Below are positions 8,055-16,830 of a DNA stretch of 64,000 bases, one piece after another; the first letter of the stretch is position 1; every line of letters starts with the position of its first letter. A model generated the notes under the pieces. The model was given only the letters and a program-made list of their open reading frames with translations. It made no database searches and was not told the origin of the DNA. A program made the translations under genes and the position numbers. Origin of the DNA: Chloroflexota bacterium. Its GTDB lineage: Bacteria > Chloroflexota > Anaerolineae > Aggregatilineales > Phototrophicaceae. The stretch is from positions 62,001 through 126,000 of the forward strand of contig JAIUNI010000004.1 in NCBI GenBank assembly GCA_020161935.1. Direction: 5' to 3'.

Positions 8055-9071
8055 TCAGCCAGTCGTGGTGGTATCCACACCCGCGCGTAGTTCCAGTTCA
8101 TGCATGTCAAACTGCTTTTCGACGCGCATCCCCACGCGCTTATACAGGGTCGCCGCGCCGGTGATACTGCTGGCATCCACCCCCAAACCAACGCGCTTCT
8201 TGCCCATCTCGTACATTTTGCCAAATGCAGCATAGAGCAGCGCCTCGCCAATCCCCCGGCGGCGGTAGTCACGCATCACGCCTAAGCTCGACACCCAACC
8301 GCGATCTGCATCCCCATTGTGTTCCGGCTTACACAAGTTAATCCCCACGATCTTGTCGCCATCCATCGCCAGCAGCCACAGGCCGGGAATGAGGACTCCC
8401 TCGCTCTCCCAATAATGTGACCATTCCGCGAAGTGTTCATCGTACGGGCGCTCGACATCCCCGAACTGGTCACGGAACGTTTCGCGCCGGACCTTAAATA
8501 TTGGCTCTTTATCCGTACCGAGTTCATACTCTTTGAGGGTGATGCCTTCCGACCACTGTGGGGTTGGGGGCGGCACATCCAAGTTCATATCCATGTGCCA
8601 GAAGTGCCGGATGAGCTGCATCCCTTGTTCCCGCAGCAAGCCGCTGTACCACACGTCCACGTCCGCCGCACGGCTGTATGCCCGCATCACCACCCGCGTC
8701 CCTTCCGGCGCGTTGGCGACCCGCTCACGCGAACGCTCGACCGACCACGCATACAGATATTCGCCCACGCCTTCATTTTCGTAGTCAGGATGGACGAACA
8801 TATCCATGTGGATGACCACCACATCGCCATCCTCTAGCTCAACCCAACCGACGATCTGGCCCTGTGGATTCAGGACGACGCGCTGGTTCGCCTCCAAGTT
8901 GGCGTTAGGCATCTCCCAATACGTCCGCACCTGCTCGACCGTTTCATCGGCTGCGCCGGTCGTCGCCACGGCGCAGGTATTCATCAGCGCGACGACTTCC
9001 TCAAGGTCGGCAAGGGTTGTGGGGCGGTCGGTGTATCCGGTTTTTAAAGGTGGAAGGGTAGCAGTGGTCAT
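8055..9071 (-). CDS. Tandem-GNAT acetyltransferase (MshD-like architecture)
   Basis: 338 residues with two GNAT domains, at ~15-165 and ~175-325. The second has a clear acetyl-CoA loop SLGVMRDYRRRGIGEALLYA and GAATLYKRVGM; the first has VHPDYENEGVGEYLYAWS. This two-domain plan is seen in mycothiol synthase and related enzymes, but no mycothiol pathway neighbours support that function. The start has GGAGGAGAG upstream. The substrate is unknown. Confidence 0.82.
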   Translation of the reverse strand: MTTATLPPLKTGYTDRPTTLADLEEVVALMNTCAVATTGAADETVEQVRTYWEMPNANLEANQRVVLNPQGQIVGWVELEDGDVVVIHMDMFVHPDYENEGVGEYLYAWSVERSRERVANAPEGTRVVMRAYSRAADVDVWYSGLLREQGMQLIRHFWHMDMNLDVPPPTPQWSEGITLKEYELGTDKEPIFKVRRETFRDQFGDVERPYDEHFAEWSHYWESEGVLIPGLWLLAMDGDKIVGINLCKPEHNGDADRGWVSSLGVMRDYRRRGIGEALLYAAFGKMYEMGKKRVGLGVDASSITGAATLYKRVGMRVEKQFDMHELELRAGVDTTTTG

Positions 9072-9141
9072 GATCTCTCCTCCATTTTACAAGAATACGA
9101 GATCATAATGGTTCACAAAGTATCTGTAAAGGGCGTAAGAA

Positions 9142-10413
9142 TCAGTCTTTCGGCGGAGGTTGGTTCACAATTCCCTGAAACGCCGCCACCGCATTCGCAA
9201 CTCCGTCCTCCGCCCGTATGTCTTCGCCCATCTGCGCGGCTCGCTGGCGTAAGGTAGAGTCGTTGATCAAAGTGTTTAAGGTAGCCGTTAGGCGCGGCAC
9301 ATCGAACTCATGCCGCCGCATCGGCGCAGCACCCACGCCGGTTTCGTGCAGCCGCCGCCCCCAGAACCACTGGTCGCCGATGTGGGCAACCACGCTGGAA
9401 GGCACACCCGCCCGCAGCGCTGCACCCGTCGTCCCCGCCCCCCCGTGATGCACGACCGCCGCCATGCGCGGGAATAACCAGTCGTGCGGCGCACCGTCGA
9501 GCAGGTAAATATTCGAGGGCAAATCGGCACTGTGCAGCCCGCCCCAACCGCTGTACACCACACCGCGCTGTCCGGTTTGCGCCAGCGCTTCGACGATCAC
9601 CCGCATCGTGCCTTCAGGGTCGCGGTTAGACATACTGCCGAAGCCAATGTAAACCGGCGGCGTACCAGCATCGAGGAAAGCCTGTAAAGTGGTCGGCGGC
9701 TCATACGCCGGAACGGGCAGAAACCAGTAACCAGTTACGTGGATATGCGGCGGCCAGTCACGCGGGGGCGGCATAATGAGCGGGCTGACACCCAGCAGCG
9801 TCGGCGTTTGGTTCCACGCCCGCATAAAATCCCGCCGTGTGACCGGGGGCAAGCCCAACCGCTGGCGCACCACCGCCGAAGGATGGCGCAGGGCGGTGAA
9901 CAACATGGCCTCGATGGCGTAACCGAACCAGCGGTTCACGATGTTGTAGTGACGCGGCAAAAGCGCTTGCAACCCCGCGCGTCCGTCAGCCGTCGGGGCG
10001 AACGGCGCGAGCAGCCCTTGAATGTGGATTTTCTTTTGGACGTGGGCAATCGTATGTAAGGACTCGACCGCTAACAAACCGCTGATTAACACGTCCGCGC
10101 GGGAACAGCAGGCCAGAATGTCATCCGCCACATCGTCAGCAATCGCTTCGGTCATCCGGCGCATATTAGCGAGTTCGGCGCGTGGGTTCTGGCTGCTGTT
10201 ACTCAGCCACTCCTTGCCGATGTCCTCCTGCATAAAGCGTTCCATATCGACGCGGATGGGTTCATATCCCAAACCCGCGCCTTCCACCAGACCGCGAAAA
10301 TTGAGTGCAGCGGCGACCGCCACCTCATAGCCAGCAGCCTTTAGCCCTTTACCCAGCGCGATAAATGGCTGCACATCCCCGCGCGATCCGAAGCCGAAAA
10401 GGAGTACACGCAT
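9142..10413 (-). CDS. UGT-type glycosyltransferase (GT1 family)
   Basis: Transfers a sugar from an NDP-sugar to a lipid or small-molecule acceptor. Residues 1-30 (MRVLLFGFGSRGDVQPFIAL) are the N-terminal Rossmann motif of sterol/macrolide glycosyltransferases, and HHGGAGTTGAALRAGVP (~345-361) is the C-terminal nucleotide-sugar signature. The start at 10413 is chosen over the upstream ATG at 10446, because the longer form would overlap the amylase gene and add a basic leader before the conserved start. It is 7 bases downstream of the GH13 gene, so likely co-transcribed with it. Confidence 0.85.
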   Translation of the reverse strand: MRVLLFGFGSRGDVQPFIALGKGLKAAGYEVAVAAALNFRGLVEGAGLGYEPIRVDMERFMQEDIGKEWLSNSSQNPRAELANMRRMTEAIADDVADDILACCSRADVLISGLLAVESLHTIAHVQKKIHIQGLLAPFAPTADGRAGLQALLPRHYNIVNRWFGYAIEAMLFTALRHPSAVVRQRLGLPPVTRRDFMRAWNQTPTLLGVSPLIMPPPRDWPPHIHVTGYWFLPVPAYEPPTTLQAFLDAGTPPVYIGFGSMSNRDPEGTMRVIVEALAQTGQRGVVYSGWGGLHSADLPSNIYLLDGAPHDWLFPRMAAVVHHGGAGTTGAALRAGVPSSVVAHIGDQWFWGRRLHETGVGAAPMRRHEFDVPRLTATLNTLINDSTLRQRAAQMGEDIRAEDGVANAVAAFQGIVNQPPPKD

Positions 10414-10420
10414 AAGCTGC

Positions 10421-11878
10421 CTACTTCGCCGCCAAAATGATGCCATCCCGCGCTGGAACAGTCACCGTCACGATACCGCCTTCGGCCTTCACGCTGCCCT
10501 TACCATATATCGCTTTTAAGGTCGTGCCATCCTCCACCAGATCATTCACCGGCAGTTCAACCTTCTGCGCTTTATCCCCTGCGTTCACCGCGATAATCAG
10601 CTTGTCGTCATCCAACACGCGGCTGAAAGCGAACGTCAATCCATTCGCCGCCACCCGCTTATACACCCCACGCCGCAGCGCCGGATGTGACTTACGGAGG
10701 CTGATCAACTGCTTGTGATAAGCCAGCGCCTCTTTATCCCAACTCTCGCGGTTATCCCAATTAATCGTGCGGCGGCAGTCGGGGTCGTGCTTACCCGCCA
10801 AGCCAATTTCATCCCCGTAGTAAATACTCGGCGCACCGGGGACGGTCATCAGGATGATCGTCGCCAGCCGCATACTGGCCTTGTCCTCGCCCACCACCGA
10901 AAGCACCCGCGCCGTATCGTGGCTGTCGAGCAGGTTAAGCTGCACCTGCGCCACCTGCCAGTCGTACTTAAAAAGCGCCTTCTCCAACTTCACCGCGAAG
11001 TGCTGCGCGTCAATCGCCGGATAGGGGTCATATGACAAGCCCGTTACCGCCAGTTCGCGCACCAGATGATCTTGCCCGCAGAATTGAATAACCGGCTCGG
11101 TGAAGATGTAATTCATCACCGCGTCGAATTGGTCACCCTGTAAATAATTCGTGCTGTCCCACCACACTTCGCCGACAATATATGCTTCGGGGTTGATGGC
11201 CTTCACCCGCGTGCGGAACTCGTTCCAGAAGCCCGCGCTGGTGATGCAGAACGGCACATCCAGCCGCCAACCGTCGATACCTTCGCGCAGCCAGTGTTCC
11301 GCGATCTGCATGATGTACTCGCGCACCTGCGGGTTATCGGTGTTCCACTTGGGTAAGGCGCGGTTGCCCACCCACGCTTCGTAGTTTGCGGGGCGTTCGC
11401 CGCTGTAGGGGGTCAGCGGCCAATCGTGAACAATGAACCAGTCGAGCCATGCCGAGCTGGGGCCGTTTTCCAGAATGTCGTTAAAGAAAAAGTTGCCCCG
11501 GCTGGCATGGTTGAACACCCCATCCAGCACCAGCTTCATCCCGCGTTTCTGCATCGCGTCCCGCAGGGCATAAAAGGCTTTGTTGCCGCCCAGCAGCGGG
11601 TCAACCTGATAGTAGTCGTGGGTGTGGTAGCGGTGGTTACACGCGCTCTGGAAAATGGGGGTGAAGTAAATCGCCGTCGCCCCCAAATCTTGAATATGGT
11701 CGAGGTGGTCGATCACGCCGTACAGGTCGCCGCCCTTATACCCCTGTGAAGTCGGGGGCGCATCCCACGGCTCAAGGTTATGCGGCTTGAGTACCATATC
11801 ACTTTTTGCGAAACGATCAGGGAAAATTTGATAGAAAACCGCGTCTTTGACCCATTCCGGTGTAACGATTTTAGGCAT
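10421..11878 (-). CDS. Alpha-amylase family GH13 (neopullulanase/cyclomaltodextrinase-like)
   Basis: A (beta/alpha)8 glycoside hydrolase acting on alpha-glucans or maltodextrins. Conserved regions appear in order: DGVFNHAS (region I), GWRLDVPF with the nucleophile Asp (region II), GEVWW with the acid/base Glu (region III) and LLDSHDT with the transition-state Asp (region IV). A short C-terminal beta domain follows. The 485-residue length lacks the N-terminal dimerisation domain of classical neopullulanases, and no signal peptide is present, so it is cytoplasmic. GAGGA precedes the ATG. Confidence 0.9.
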   Translation of the reverse strand: MPKIVTPEWVKDAVFYQIFPDRFAKSDMVLKPHNLEPWDAPPTSQGYKGGDLYGVIDHLDHIQDLGATAIYFTPIFQSACNHRYHTHDYYQVDPLLGGNKAFYALRDAMQKRGMKLVLDGVFNHASRGNFFFNDILENGPSSAWLDWFIVHDWPLTPYSGERPANYEAWVGNRALPKWNTDNPQVREYIMQIAEHWLREGIDGWRLDVPFCITSAGFWNEFRTRVKAINPEAYIVGEVWWDSTNYLQGDQFDAVMNYIFTEPVIQFCGQDHLVRELAVTGLSYDPYPAIDAQHFAVKLEKALFKYDWQVAQVQLNLLDSHDTARVLSVVGEDKASMRLATIILMTVPGAPSIYYGDEIGLAGKHDPDCRRTINWDNRESWDKEALAYHKQLISLRKSHPALRRGVYKRVAANGLTFAFSRVLDDDKLIIAVNAGDKAQKVELPVNDLVEDGTTLKAIYGKGSVKAEGGIVTVTVPARDGIILAAK

Positions 11879-11960
11879 TTACTCGTCCTCATTGGAAAAT
11901 TAACTAAGAATTGAGATTGTCACTAAAAATTTAACGGTTGTGATGTTCATAAATGAGTGG

Positions 11961-11969
11961 TGTTATACT
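11961..11969 (+). promoter_or_regulatory. Extended -10 promoter for the PAS kinase (TGTTATACT)
   Basis: TG-N-TATACT lies about 40 bases before the kinase ATG. No convincing -35 is visible, which is acceptable for an extended -10. Confidence 0.5.
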
Positions 11970-12008
11970 TTTTATGAGTGAGACGTAGAAAACTGAGATC
12001 CGCCGCTT

Positions 12009-15000
12009 ATGATTATCGAAACACCGTCAATTCACACTATTCTGGATGCTGTCGCTTCGCCGATTTTGATTTGCCAGAATAACAATATTCTATTCGCTAA
12101 TCAGGCGGCGGAAAAGCTAACCGGCTATTCCATGCAAAAAATGCTCATGATGGGCATTTCAAACCTCATTCACGCCTCCAGCAGTGTCATCTTCCATACG
12201 TGGTACAGCTCACAGCCGGACGAGAGCGCCAATGCCTCGCTGGATATTCGCCTGGAAACAGCCAAGCCTTCCTTAATATGGGTAAGCATAATCGCCGCGC
12301 CAACCGACTATAACGGCCGCACCGCCCTCATGCTAACGCTCCATAACACCACCACATTTCGCAGTGCCGAAAATCGACTGTTGATGGGCGAAAACGGTAA
12401 CGACCTGCTCCTCGAAAATCACCCCGACGTGATGACCATCACGAATTATCAAGGGCAGTTCGTTTACGTCACGTCCTCGGTAACGCAGGCGTTCGGCTAT
12501 CTAATTGATGACGTGATCGGTCGGCGCTGGCAGGAGTGGATTTACCCGGAAGATATTTCCACCATCCTTGACGCGATAGAAGAAGTGCGTGAGGATGCGA
12601 AGAACGTCAAAAAAGAAATTCGTATCCGCCAATCCAACGGGGATTATGTGTGGTGCGAAGCCATTCTCGGTATGATCTACCATCAGCACGGTCACCAGAT
12701 AACCCTCATGTCGATCATCCGCAACATTCATCAATATAAGCTGAACGAATTCGCACTCAAGGAACGCGAACAGCGCTTGCGAATGATTACAGACAATATG
12801 CTCGACATTGTGTTAGAGATCGGCGAAGATGGATTAATCCGCTATATCAGCCCATCGTGTCTGCCGATTATGGGCTATAAACCGGAAGAATTGATCGGAC
12901 AATCTCATATTGAAAGTGTCCACCCGGACGATGTGCCGTCCGTTTTAGCGTATTTCACTGACGCGCTAAAAAATCCTGCTCAAAGCCCGCTGGAAATGCG
13001 CTTCCGTCATAGAAACGGCAGCTACCTTTGGATCGAAATCGTCTACAACCTTGTTAAAGATGAGCAAGGCAATCTACAGTCGATTGTCATTTCCTGCCGC
13101 GAAGTCACCTCATTACGCAAGAACCGGCAGACCCTGCATGAACAGGAACGGCTCCTGAGCCAGATTACGGATATTGCCCCGTTTGGCATCTATATCTACG
13201 ATGTCAACCAAAAACGAGATGTTTACCACAATCAACGCCTGCTTCAGGAAGCGGCTCTGGAATATTATTCCGAAAATCCCCCCGGTGAATTCTATAATGA
13301 CTATGTGCATCCTGATGATCAGGCCCAGCATCAGGCTCACCAGAAGCGGCTCATGGAAGCCAAAGATGGCGAAGTCATCGAAAGCGAAAACCGGGTTCGC
13401 CGGGGTGATGGCAGTTACTCATGGTTTTACTTCCGCGACAGCGTATTCAAGCGTGATGCGAACGGTGTGCCTTATCAATTCGTGGGTTCCATGCAAGACA
13501 TCAGCGAACGGAAAGCGTCGGAAGAAATCCTCAGTCAAAACCAGCATCTTCTCCAAAAGATCACCGATACGGTTCCACTCGACATCTACATTTACGATGT
13601 CAAACAGAAGCGAAATATCTATTTCAATCGTACACAGAACATGGGCTATCCGCTCGATGTGCTGGATAGCCAGCAGTCCGGTGATTTTTACGCCTCACTC
13701 GTACATCCTGACGATAAAGCGCTGCACGCCGAAAATGGCATCCGCCTCCAGAACGCGAAAGACGGCGAACTTATTGAGAGTGAATACCGGATGAAACACG
13801 CCGATGGTGAATGGCGCTGGTATTACTTTCGTGATATTGTATTCGCCCGCGCCGCAGACGGTTCACCCAGCCAGTTCCTCGGCACGATTCAAGACATCAC
13901 CGCGCGTAAAAGTACGGAAGCGGCGCTGCGCGAAAGCCAACAGGTGCTGCATCAGGTAACGACCGCCGTGCCGATGGATATTTATATCTTTGATGTCGAT
14001 ACCCAAAAAACGATCTTCGCCAATCGTCCCACCAACCTCGGTATCGACCCCCAACCGAGTATGGAACCCGGCGGCCAGTACTTTGGCAACCGTGTGCATC
14101 CAGATGACCGCGCCCGTTATGACGATTTCCACCAGCGCCTCGCGGCCAGTCCTGATGGGGCCTATGTCGAGGGCGAGTTCAGAATGCTGCGCGTCAATGG
14201 CACCTATATGTGGCGCAGTTACCGCAATATGGTGTTGCAGCGCCACACAAACGGTACACCGTCGCAGTACCTCGGTACGGTAGAAGATGTTAGCGCCCGT
14301 AAGGAAATTGAAGCCGCTCTGAGCGAAAGCCAGCATTTGTTCCAGCGCTTAACGCAAGCCGCGCCGATACAAATTTTCATTTATGACTACGATTTGCAGC
14401 GCAACATCTACGAAAACCGGCCGTCAGACTTGGGCTTCGCCCCGGCCATCATGACCAACGCTTCTGCCGATTTCTTCACCAACCTCATCCACCCTGATGA
14501 TCGAGCCAAACATGACGAGATCATACGGAAGCTGCAAACCGCCGCCGATGGTGAAATGCTCGAATACGAGTTCAGGATGCTGGGTGCAGATGGCCGGTAT
14601 ATGTGGCGCTACTACCGCTGGACACCCTTTGCCCGGCGGCACGATGGCAGCTTAAGCCAATTCCTCGGCACGGTGCTAAACGTGGATGAGCGTAAGCGTA
14701 TTTCAGACGCGCTCATCGAAAACGAAGAAAAGCTGCGGCTGATTACCGACAACCTGCACGATCTCGTCTCTTTAGCCGATAGTGATCTCAAGTTCCGCTA
14801 CCTTACGCCCTCGCATATTCGCGTTCTTGGCTATAAGCCGGAAGAAATGCTCGGCAAATCAGCTTTCGAGTTAGTACATCCCGAAGACCTTGATCTGGTC
14901 AAATCAAAAACGTTGTTGGCGATGGACAAGTTGCAGTCGGATACGATTGAATTCCGCTACCGCCACCACGACGGCTACTATATTTGGATGGAGACCACCG

Positions 15001-15836
15001 GTTCGATCATCCTTGACCCACAGGGGCAGTTCGGGGGCGCGGTGTTTGCCTCGCGCGATATTAGTGAACGCCGCTGGATGCAGCGGGCGATGCTGGAGCA
15101 GGAAAAACTGCTCGTCATGCTCCAAAAAGAACAGGAACTCAGCTCACTTAAAACGCGCATGATGTCGCGCCTCTCGCACGAGTTACGCACGCCGCTCGCC
15201 GTCATTGCGACCTCTGCCGATTTGCTCGAAATGTACTGGCAGCGCATGAACGAAACCCAGCGCAACGACCGTTTGCAACAAATCAAAGCGCAGATTAAGC
15301 ACTTCACCAGCATGTTGGACAATATGTCGCTGGTGGTGAAAGGCATCTCCTATAACTTGGAATTCGCACCATCGCCCTACGATATTAGCCAGACGTGCGA
15401 AACCCTCATCGCTGAACTACAAGAACTGCTGCATTCCCAGCACACTATCCACCTCGAACTCAAAGGCGATGTGAATGTGGTGAATTCGGACGAGCAGTTA
15501 ATTTACTTAATCCTGACGCACCTGCTCGCCAACGCGATCAAATACACCCCGCAGTCCAAACCCATCACCATTACCGGCGAGGTCAAAGACGACGCAATCG
15601 TCTTGCAAGTCCGCGATGAGGGCATCGGTATCCCCGCTGACGAGCATGACCGCATCCTAGAACCCTTCTACCGGGCTACGAATATCGGCGAAGTGCCGGG
15701 TCTCGGCATCGGCTTGACCATCGTGAAAGATGCGATTGACTCGATGAACGGCACTATGACCATCGCCAGCCAACTCGATGTCGGCACAACCGTCACGGTG
15801 GAAGTGCCGATGGGCGGGACAATCGGGTTAAATTAA
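12009..15836 (+). CDS. Multi-PAS sensor histidine kinase (1275 aa)
   Basis: Cytoplasmic sensor kinase with about eight PAS domains and a C-terminal kinase core. PAS1 ~5-120, PAS2 ~130-245 and PAS3 ~252-375 come first. Then come four near-identical tandem PAS modules at ~131-residue spacing, each opening with a variant of xITxxxPxxIYIYDVxxxRxIY (~381, ~514, ~646, ~777), then PAS8 ~905-1030. The HisKA helix has SRLSHELRTP with phospho-acceptor His ~1057; the ATPase has LLANAIKYTP (N), VRDEGIGIP (G1) and GLGIGLTIV (G2). No membrane segment is seen, so it senses an internal signal. The four repeats imply duplication of one ligand-binding unit. No response regulator is adjacent. Confidence 0.92.
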   Translation: MIIETPSIHTILDAVASPILICQNNNILFANQAAEKLTGYSMQKMLMMGISNLIHASSSVIFHTWYSSQPDESANASLDIRLETAKPSLIWVSIIAAPTDYNGRTALMLTLHNTTTFRSAENRLLMGENGNDLLLENHPDVMTITNYQGQFVYVTSSVTQAFGYLIDDVIGRRWQEWIYPEDISTILDAIEEVREDAKNVKKEIRIRQSNGDYVWCEAILGMIYHQHGHQITLMSIIRNIHQYKLNEFALKEREQRLRMITDNMLDIVLEIGEDGLIRYISPSCLPIMGYKPEELIGQSHIESVHPDDVPSVLAYFTDALKNPAQSPLEMRFRHRNGSYLWIEIVYNLVKDEQGNLQSIVISCREVTSLRKNRQTLHEQERLLSQITDIAPFGIYIYDVNQKRDVYHNQRLLQEAALEYYSENPPGEFYNDYVHPDDQAQHQAHQKRLMEAKDGEVIESENRVRRGDGSYSWFYFRDSVFKRDANGVPYQFVGSMQDISERKASEEILSQNQHLLQKITDTVPLDIYIYDVKQKRNIYFNRTQNMGYPLDVLDSQQSGDFYASLVHPDDKALHAENGIRLQNAKDGELIESEYRMKHADGEWRWYYFRDIVFARAADGSPSQFLGTIQDITARKSTEAALRESQQVLHQVTTAVPMDIYIFDVDTQKTIFANRPTNLGIDPQPSMEPGGQYFGNRVHPDDRARYDDFHQRLAASPDGAYVEGEFRMLRVNGTYMWRSYRNMVLQRHTNGTPSQYLGTVEDVSARKEIEAALSESQHLFQRLTQAAPIQIFIYDYDLQRNIYENRPSDLGFAPAIMTNASADFFTNLIHPDDRAKHDEIIRKLQTAADGEMLEYEFRMLGADGRYMWRYYRWTPFARRHDGSLSQFLGTVLNVDERKRISDALIENEEKLRLITDNLHDLVSLADSDLKFRYLTPSHIRVLGYKPEEMLGKSAFELVHPEDLDLVKSKTLLAMDKLQSDTIEFRYRHHDGYYIWMETTGSIILDPQGQFGGAVFASRDISERRWMQRAMLEQEKLLVMLQKEQELSSLKTRMMSRLSHELRTPLAVIATSADLLEMYWQRMNETQRNDRLQQIKAQIKHFTSMLDNMSLVVKGISYNLEFAPSPYDISQTCETLIAELQELLHSQHTIHLELKGDVNVVNSDEQLIYLILTHLLANAIKYTPQSKPITITGEVKDDAIVLQVRDEGIGIPADEHDRILEPFYRATNIGEVPGLGIGLTIVKDAIDSMNGTMTIASQLDVGTTVTVEVPMGGTIGLN

Positions 15837-15848
15837 GGTGGGCGGAAC

Positions 15849-16031
15849 ATGAAAAAGCCAGATAAACCGGAAGCGCCCAAACCGATTACCTACGCGGTTG
15901 CCGTGCCGCCGCCCCTGCCGAATTACACCCTATCGACCGTGTGTCCGGCTTGCAACGCGCCGACTATTCGCCGCGCCTGTAAAGTCCGCTGCCAGCGCTG
16001 CGGCTTCATGTGGGATTGCAGCGAACTCTAG
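15849..16031 (+). CDS. Small zinc-ribbon protein (60 aa)
   Basis: Two CxxC knuckles (VCPACNAP and RCQRCGFMWDCSEL) preceded by a basic Pro-rich leader. The RCKVxCxxCGxxxDCSxL-type tail is common in small bacterial zinc-ribbon proteins of unknown function. It starts 12 bases after the PAS kinase with AAGGTGGGCGG upstream, so it is translated from the same mRNA. Confidence 0.7.
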   Translation: MKKPDKPEAPKPITYAVAVPPPLPNYTLSTVCPACNAPTIRRACKVRCQRCGFMWDCSEL

Positions 16032-16086
16032 CAAATCAGCGACCTATCCTTTCGTACAGTTTTCCAAATAATCGGTTTTGGTTCTC

Positions 16087-16137
16087 TTGACACAGCCTGT
16101 TTTTGAGCCTATCCTGACACTTAACGCCCGTTAAGTG
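16087..16137 (+). promoter_or_regulatory. Promoter and palindromic operator upstream of the TetR gene
   Basis: TTGACA (16087-16092), 17-base spacer, TATCCT (16110-16115). Immediately downstream is a perfect inverted repeat CACTTAAC-GCCC-GTTAAGTG (16118-16137), ending 10 bases before the TetR ATG. A TetR dimer bound here would block its own promoter and that of the efflux gene downstream. Confidence 0.65.
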
Positions 16138-16147
16138 AAACCAATTT

Positions 16148-16720
16148 ATGGCTGAACGCACCAACCGCCGTGACAATCTCGTCGAAACTGCCGGTCGTCT
16201 GTTTTTGCAGCATGGCTATGATGGCACGTCCGTTCGCCAGATCGCGGAAGCCGTCGGCGTGACGGAAGCGGCGCTCTATTACCACTTCAAAGACGGTAAG
16301 CGCGGGCTGCTGGAAGCGGTCATCGGCTCCCAAATCCCCAACCTCATTCATATCGTGGATGAGTGTGAAACGGCGGAAACACTACAGGAGTTTGTTGTGC
16401 AGCTTGGCGAACGTTTAGGTGCGCTCAACCCCGCCCGCATGGAAAAACTCCGCTGGATGTTGACCGAGTTCCCGCGCATGACCGCCCATGAGCGTGAGAT
16501 GTTCCACCACAAGCATTTGGCCTTCCAGCAGCGTATCGCGTCGTCAGTAGGTCGCTTTGTGCCAGACCCAACCGAGGCGCGTACGGTTGCGGCGACCATC
16601 ACCTGTCTCATATTCGGTTACGGGTTCCTCTTTTTCAGCCTCGACTTGCAATCCGTTTCGGATCTGAAGCAGGCCGACATTATTCGATTATTTGCTCAAA
16701 GTCTCGCGGCTCGTACCTAA
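16148..16720 (+). CDS. TetR/AcrR-family transcriptional regulator
   Basis: 190 residues. The N-terminal HTH is typical: RLFLQHGYDGTSVRQIAEAV then TEAALYYHFKDGKRGLLEAV (~15-60). The C-terminal helical domain would bind an inducer. It is followed 110 bases later by an MFS exporter in the same direction, so it most likely represses that pump until the pump's substrate is present. The ATG lacks a Shine-Dalgarno and lies close to the predicted transcription start. Confidence 0.9.
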   Translation: MAERTNRRDNLVETAGRLFLQHGYDGTSVRQIAEAVGVTEAALYYHFKDGKRGLLEAVIGSQIPNLIHIVDECETAETLQEFVVQLGERLGALNPARMEKLRWMLTEFPRMTAHEREMFHHKHLAFQQRIASSVGRFVPDPTEARTVAATITCLIFGYGFLFFSLDLQSVSDLKQADIIRLFAQSLAART

Positions 16721-16830
16721 AAATATATCTTATGAATGACACACATAACCTTTGTTTTGTGCGCCAACTTCGAGGGTCTTTGTTGACTCCCGTACACACA
16801 ACCGAATTTGGGAGTAGAAAAGAGGGAAGT

